A DNA stretch of 64,000 bases. Origin: Helicostylum pulchrum. Taxonomy: Eukaryota; Mucoromycota; Mucoromycetes; Mucorales; Mucoraceae. A model generated the notes under the pieces. The model did not search any database. It was not told the DNA's origin and saw nothing but the letters and a program-made list of their open reading frames with translations. The stretch is taken from NCBI GenBank assembly GCA_025677825.1, contig JAIXMO010000009.1:62001-126000 (forward strand), given 5' to 3'. Below, in pieces: positions 58,109-64,000 of the stretch (positions within the stretch are counted from its first letter, which is position 1; each line of letters begins with the position of its first letter). The translations under genes and the position numbers were made by a program.

Positions 58109-58713
58109 ATGATTAGAGTTGGTTATCCATATCCGCAACAAGGACATAATCCTGGTAGGTATTGCTATTGGTAACTCTCTCTCTCTATCATTTTGTTTGA
58201 TTATCCCCTTGTTTTAATAACATTGTTTGATAACCCCTTTGTGAAGACCAGACGTCCTAATACCATTTCGTCTTAAACTAAATAAATAAGTTCCGTTTCA
58301 GTTGACTACTAAACAGTCTGGTGCTCACTATACTTACTACTATTTTATTATCTGTTGTTTTACACATTTAATAACCTCCCCAAACTTTACCCTTTTTACT
58401 TTTAAGCGGTACCAACAGTGCAGCCGGTAAGTATTGTCCATTTTAAGAAAATGAATGGCGCTGGTTAGAAAATGATTTGCAGTTTGTTGGCAATTGATTG
58501 TCGTTTTCAAAAATTTAGTTTGTCTGTTCGGGATAGGCCAAATTGGCAAAAAAACATAAACCTTTTTAAGTCTGGTAAGTTCTTGTTATAGATGTAATAC
58601 ATATTCTCATATGAAGTTACGTAAGCTATATATTTTAAAATACAGTATCTTTGACATATAAACCCAAAATGACAATAGTTGATGAAGTAACCGGTATTTT
58701 GATTTCAGGTTAG
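58109..58713 (+). CDS. Putative 45-aa micro-exon gene (very tentative)
   Basis: Four short segments bounded by good GT-AG signals join in frame: 58109-58154 (MIRVGYPYPQQGHNP), 58407-58426 (AVPTVQP), a 4-nt exon 58571-58574 (TCTG), and 58646-58713 (VSLTYKPKMTIVDEVTGILI then SG stop). The lengths (46+20+4+68) sum to 46 codons, and the 4-nt exon is needed to keep frame. The donors are GTAGGT, GTAAGT, GTAAGT. No homologue is recognised. It could be a chance assembly, or the eroded end of a longer gene. Confidence 0.2.
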
Positions 58714-59068
58714 ACATTTATTTTTTGCTAAACGACATTTGATTTTTCAAAACGGACAAAATTAACAGGTCACCTGTAAATGAAACTCATCTCCACTTGT
58801 TTCTATCTATTTAGGTTGTTAATAGGTTATAAAAAGAACTAAAACTCGGATATCACTGTTGCATGCTTTCTTCATCTTTTTTTTAATGCGAAAGTTTATT
58901 TTTTATCAGGATAATCATATATCCTTGCATTAAGGACTGTAGTGTATGTAGTGGCGCTCGTGACGTAGGAAGGAGGTGAACCCTGGTGCGGGTATTGTAA
59001 TAGGGAAAAGACAAGAAGTGTTAATGTTTTTTTTCTTGGTTCTTTTTTTTCGAAACTTACAATAAATA

Positions 59069-59356
59069 ATGGCTGAAGGACTTAAGATCGATCCTGCAAT
59101 TGAAAGATGGGCTCATCTCCGTGAAAATACCCATCTCTACTTTGCTTGGAATAAGAGAACTGCTAGAAGATCTTTATTCTGGGGTATTGCTATTCCTATT
59201 GGACTTACCATTATATCATATAGCACAGACGTAATATACAATGTAAAAAAAATTGACATGTCAATAGCGAAACTAACGTCTTTTTTTTTGATGTAGCAAA
59301 AATGGAACTTTGCTGCTGCTCAAACAAAGGAAGATTTACATCATAAGAAAGACTAA
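59069..59356 (+). CDS. NDUFB4: NADH:ubiquinone oxidoreductase B15 subunit (NDUFB4-like)
   Basis: Exons 59069-59230 and 59297-59356 give 74 codons (73 aa). The start MAEGLKIDPAIERWAHLREN fits the fungal B15 subunit (DPAIERW...REN), followed by FAWNKRTARRSLFWGIAIPI and a single transmembrane helix (GIAIPIGLTIISY), then a short C-terminal tail (QKWNFAAAQTKEDLHHKKD). This is a small accessory subunit of the membrane arm of mitochondrial complex I. The intron (59231-59296) ends in TGATGTAG. It is convergent with the ITFG1-like gene, about 95 bp apart. Confidence 0.85.
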
Positions 59357-59451
59357 ATACTTTACATATCAACGTATACACGCACAAAAAAGAAAATAAA
59401 GCCAACTGATAATATGTTGTTGTTATTTCTATTACATATAATTTGTTTATT

Positions 59452-61780
59452 TTAAAGAGCATCGAAATTAATAATGTGAAGTGCTTTTCTTCTTTCCATT
59501 TCATCTTCTCTCTTTTCCATAGTTCGAAGCACGACAACTACGATAGCCAATATGATAGATGCGCCGACCAATACACCTAATACCCAAGGTACATAATCTG
59601 CAGGTTTAATATATAATTCAACTTTCCAAGACGAACTATCTTGTACATGATCTGGCTGGTAAGGAAGGAATACAAGTTGTGAATTAGGAATCACACCTTC
59701 GTAAAAGAAGTAATTCTTTTCTTGATGTCGAGATACACCAGCAAATAATTCTTCGACGTAGTTATTGGTTCTACCTAATCCAAATAGGCAGTAAGGCGTT
59801 TGAAGTGAAAGATATCCTGATTGTGATAATTGGGATATTTGACGTGATCTTTTGACGCCTGATGTATCTAGGACGGTGAATTTTATAGACGCTCCGGGAT
59901 AACTAACACCGTATGCTTCTAAATTAGTTACTCCGTTAGAAACTAATCCTTTTAAAAAGAAGGCATCGTTAAAAAAGTTGTTAATTACAAAGTTGGGTGT
60001 ACGTCCAGCATCTTTTCCTTTAATATGTTGTAATATTAAGATATCCAACGAACCCTATATATTTATATATTATTATTTATATAATAATTAAATAAATAAA
60101 ATAACTTACATTTTCATCAATATCAAAGAATGCTGCTTGACTTGGGTTAGAGATTTTGTTTAAAATATCAGCACCTGCGGTCACCAATTCAAACGATCTT
60201 CTACCAGCTTTTTCAGTAGCGCTGGAACAAATGTTCGAATCACATGGAATGGACTCTAACAAGATGACACGTTCGCTCGTTGTGACCAATAAATCAGGAT
60301 ACCCATCCATATTATAATCACCTACATGAATAGGGATAGGTAAATGTCCTCTGAAGTTATCATCTTTAACACGAATATATTCTCCCTTATTTAAATAACT
60401 CTCCATTGGAATTACTGCATGATCTTTCGTATTTGGCTTTGACAAATCGAATTTAAAATGAGGGTCTGCTACACATAGGTTTTGTGCCTTTCTGCAAGAA
60501 GTATTAGATTGCTCTTGTGATTTAGAACATAAACCCATTTGTTGATTATAAACTACATGAATAGAGCACGTTTGATCTTTACAGACAGGGAAAATAATGT
60601 CGATAGATCCATCGCCATCCATATCTGCAAATGTAAGAGGGCCTGAACCCGCTGGTAAATCTGATTCTAATGATAGTTTAAATCCATTGTCTCGGTCGTT
60701 AGTCCAAATCTGTATCGATTGTTTACTTTCGGCTTCTCCGCAAACAAATACTAGATCTACATTGAATACTCGTTAGTATTTCCATGGTGATTCGATAGTT
60801 GGACTCTTTTTTTTTCTTTTTTTTTTTACCTGCTAAGCAATCGCCATTTAAATCTACAAATGCGTTCGAGTGTGGATTAGACCAAACGCATTTATCGGTA
60901 GATGCTTTATCAAAAATTGTCGACGCTGACGTTCTGCAGAATAAAAACTAAATTAAACTAGAAATAAAGCAAACACTAACGAGTACTTACAAGTTGTATA
61001 ATGAAGTGTTATTCCCTGATTCAACTGCTGTGTTCATCCAAATAGAAAGTTCATTTGTACTTTCTGCATAACCTAGAATATCCGTCTTCATATCTCCATT
61101 AATATCCAATACAATCGGTAACGAATCTACAGCAGAATCTAACTTGATCGCCTCTGGCTCTACATATTTTAAACTAATTTAATACATCTACACCAAAAAA
61201 AAAAAAATCGTAAATATTCATACCAAAAGTATCGTTGCCATTTCCAAGATATATCTGCATTTTAATCTCTTTGTTTGGATTCTTTTCGGGATTCTGTTCA
61301 CCCATCAATAAGACATCTAACTTTCCATCGTAATTGTAATCACCTGGAACTACATTGGTAATAATAAATCCAGGTTGAATCGTTCTTGCTTTCGGTAAGG
61401 ACTTAAAACTAAATGCCTCTATATTTTTTTTTACTTAGTAAATAAACCGACAATGATTTTTCTTTTTTTTTTTCTTTACCGTGGTTCCAAAGATATACCG
61501 ATACCGATGTTTGGTCTGCACTTAATACGAAAATATCGGTACTAGAAGACTTTCTATAAGTAAAATACGTATATGCACATGTAAAGAAAAGGACAGGTTA
61601 CAATTTATCACCGTTAAAGTCTCCAAACGCAGCTATTGTGCCATCAATACCATCCAATCCAATGGTATTTGCTTCCAAGTTGTATAATTTATTCTTGGGA
61701 AATCGAGTTCCATATTGAAACTTTTGTGAAAGAACTGTAATGGGTAATAGTCCAAGTAATAACCAATGGATGCCCTTCAT
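59452..61780 (-). CDS. ITFG1: ITFG1/TIP-like FG-GAP repeat type I membrane protein
   Basis: Exons 61780-61602, 61553-61480, 61418-61224, 61159-60991, 60933-60830, 60756-60110 and 60054-59452 give 657 codons (656 aa). A signal peptide starts MKGIHWLLLGLLPITVLS; an upstream in-frame Met at 61858 gives a longer, less likely start. The ectodomain has FG-GAP/integrin-alpha-like calcium loops: GDFNGDKL, GDYNYDGKLDVLL, LDINGDMKTDIL, VDLNGDC, ADMDGDGSIDIIF, GDYNMDGYPDLLV and FDIDENGSLDI. The C-terminus has one membrane helix (VPWVLGVLVGASIILAIVVVV) and a short cytosolic tail ending in RRKALHIINFDAL. Animal homologues (T-cell immunomodulatory protein, LINKIN) act in cell adhesion; the fungal role is not established. 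Confidence 0.92.
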
Positions 61781-63136
61781 TATTAAGTTAAAGAAAAAGG
61801 TTATTCTTGGCGAGGAAATAGATTTTTCAGCGCATTGTCTGTCTTTGGATATCATCAACCTAAAACAGAAGCCGCGTCACAAAGTACATACAGGATTTCC
61901 CACCTATTTTTAAAATCTTACCCTGTTTTTTCATTGAATGCTTAAGCGGCCATTTGGGTGAAGGGACGGTTATTTCCCTTTATTTATCAGTAGTTTGAAT
62001 AAATTAATTGTCGAATATAATGAAACTGACAGCAATAACATTGACACAAATAAACTAAAATACTGTCCTTTTCCCTCTTCTAAATATTATTATCTATAAT
62101 TATTTGTGGTAAGAATATATAACAAGCCATACTTAAACATGTGGGTATTTACTTTAAGTACTCTTTACATACTTATTACTTGGATACAACGATAATGCTC
62201 AATAATAATTTATAAAATATACGATACAGGTATTCATAAGTTATATTTTAGCGCTCGTACAATGGGTCTTTCCTTAATTCCAACCCTCTTTAACTTTTGC
62301 CCTTCTTTAATTTCAATCCTTTAATTTCGAGGCTTAAAGAACTCCCTTGGCCTTGATATTATTTAGTGATTACTGCATATTACGTAGCGGTACCTAATAA
62401 CGGAAAATGCTAAATTTTCTTTATTTATTGTATTATCAATTCTACGATACTACATTAAATCTCTGCATAAGGATACATATCATTGGAAACGGTATTTTTG
62501 GTGTGTTATATAAAAACGATTAAATAGATCACATTAGGTAGAAAATAAGCTTACTATTTTATCATGAACAATGAGAGTGACCCTCAAACTACTATTTATT
62601 CTAGAATATTTAATCACTTACTTTCTCTTTTTCATTTTTTATTAGCTATGTATAACAGTAAGTACCAGATCCGTAGAATACTGATTGTTATCTACTAAAT
62701 TATCCAAGTATATGAAGAGAATAGTTACCTTTGATTTATGGTCAAGATAAATATTTAATAGTAGGCGAACACTATAATTTTAAGAAAGAAGTAGTGTATA
62801 CCTTTTTTACCAGAAAAAAAATCAGTGAGGTTTATGGTTACCACAAATCGAATATTACACTTTGGCATTTTTAACATATTATAAGACACATGTAATAGGC
62901 TATTTTTACTCAATGGCTTTACCATAAATAATATATTTTGTATTGTAACATTTGTAGATAACTGCACGGCCCAAAATCGATATTCTACTCTTACAAAAGG
63001 AGCGAGAAAAATAAAAGAAGGACGTGCGTATTGAATGTAACTTTTTATTTCAAAAGTCTACGTCACGAGTCGATCGTGTTAAATTTGGTGTGCACCAAGT
63101 TTCCACCCAAAAAAAAAAAGGTCTTCTTCATTCATT
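61781..63136. other. Intergenic region between divergent genes, no gene recognised
   Basis: Promoter-side spacer of the ITFG1-like gene (-) and the HEAT-repeat gene (+). AT-rich, no protein-like frame; CTTTAATTTC-type short repeats near 62290-62330. Confidence 0.4.
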
Positions 63137-64000
63137 ATGAAGCGTTCAATTGAGAAACATTCTGCTATTCAAAAGACAAACGAGTAAAAAAAATCAAAAT
63201 AAAATTGAGTTGTCAGTATACGAGATCGGTTATCCTGATTACTTGTTTCTTCTTCTAGTGACCAGTCAACAATTGCTACTGACGAACCAATGCAACACCA
63301 TGCAAACACGGGCGTTATATGGGCAGACGTAAATATCTTCTTTTTTTTTTTTTTGAAATAAAACGATCTGCAAGTAATGACTAATAAATATATGAACAGT
63401 TGCGTTTAAATGCTTTAGAGTCTAGTAAAGTAGACGATCGTATACAGGTTTGAACCGCAAAAAAAAAAAAAAAAAAAAAACTTTTTTTATATATACGAGT
63501 ATTAAAGACTCTTTCTTTTTTCTTTTTTTTTTTTTTTTGCTGTAGTGTTTGCTCGTAATCGCTCGTCATATACCCCTTTTAAATATTCAACAACAAAAAG
63601 ATATTATCGAGCTTTTAATTTATAGACTAGAGAAAGAGACTGATAATGACACCAAAGTAATTTATAAAATTGGGTTACTTTTGTATATGTTTACATTTTT
63701 TTTTACATGTGTAGGCTATGCTGATTTTGTTAATAGAAAAGTGTTCTCGGTTTCCTAATATTAATGCATTCACTGTATTTCAGTATCTTTTAAAAGAGGT
63801 AAAATTACTGATATATTTATACATGTGCTCCCCCCTTTTTTTTTGCTAATGTATATTATATATATAGCTTCAAACAGATTCAACAAAGATTAAATGGCAC
63901 GCCTATAGTTGTATTGGCAGTATTTTAAAGGTAAAACGAAATACACTACCAGATTGATTTCATTACTAAATAGGATGCTTAGAATCGCCAAATTATAATT
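63137..64000 (+). CDS. HEAT/ARM-repeat protein, N-terminal part (possible Integrator subunit 4)
   Basis: The gene is cut by the right edge. Exons 63137-63183, 63259-63328, 63400-63447, 63546-63656, 63715-63798 and 63868-63930 join in frame, with another exon starting after an acceptor near 63982. The product begins MKRSIEKHSAIQKTN and, after a polar segment with VIWAD, shows helical repeats: LRLNALESSKVDDRIQCLLV, IIELLIYRLEKETDNDTK, AMLILLIEKCSRFPNINAFT and LQTDSTKIKWHAYSCIGSIL. The spacing fits HEAT repeats. The pattern is somewhat like Integrator subunit 4 or 7 N-termini, but I cannot decide from this part. Exons are small (47-111 nt), matching other genes here. Confidence 0.6.

Overview
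The window is nuclear DNA of a filamentous fungus. The best fit is an early-diverging Mucoromycota/Mucorales-type genome. Reasons: strong AT richness, many short spliceosomal introns (about 50-90 nt, GTAAGT-like donors, TACTAAC/CTAAC-type branch sites), long homopolymer runs, fungal housekeeping genes, a minor-spliceosome protein (PDCD7/U11-U12 59K) that most Dikarya lack, a Rac GTPase, and scattered relics of gene families I associate with Mucorales. The species cannot be named from sequence alone.

Layout. 1-7.3 kb is a dense housekeeping block: the C-terminus of a Myb/telobox protein (+), PDCD7 (+), then VPS18 (-) and uracil phosphoribosyltransferase (-). 7.3-19.4 kb is a gene graveyard: a broken alpha/beta hydrolase and a second fragment of it, an F-box gene with an in-frame stop, an 80-bp-scale tandem repeat, and at least three pieces of one lineage-specific family of unknown function, two of which share upstream repeat sequence. 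19.4-21.1 kb is a tandem pair of roughly 0.9-kb units encoding a small multi-pass membrane protein; the second copy is frameshifted. 21.4-25.4 kb is EAF1/VID21 (NuA4 scaffold, HSA plus SANT, polyglutamine at both ends). 28.5-33.8 kb holds a HAD phosphatase and an LtrA-domain membrane protein. 35.5-40.1 kb holds a Harbinger-type Myb/NAM-associated relic, a type II membrane protein with ANGH repeats, and isocitrate lyase. 40.5-41.9 kb is a 1.4-kb element with clear terminal inverted repeats of pogo type. 42.2-49.3 kb holds Rac1, eIF2B-beta and an F-box/WD40 protein with C-terminal ubiquitin-interacting motifs. 50-57.3 kb is again accessory: hypothetical genes, two copies of a palindromic MITE, and decayed genes including a possible N-terminal remnant of a transposon-linked (TnpB/Fanzor-type) gene. 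59-61.8 kb holds the complex I subunit NDUFB4 and an ITFG1/TIP-like FG-GAP membrane protein. The window ends in the first exons of a HEAT-repeat gene.

The intact genes serve unrelated core functions (vesicle fusion, pyrimidine salvage, histone acetylation, glyoxylate cycle, small-GTPase signalling, translation initiation, protein turnover, respiration) and show no sign of acting as a cluster. For VPS18, UPRT, EAF1, the HAD phosphatase, LtrA, isocitrate lyase, Rac1, eIF2B-beta, F-box/WD40 and ITFG1 genes I placed exon boundaries by hand; the summed exon lengths are divisible by three in every case. No tRNA, rRNA or CRISPR array was recognised.
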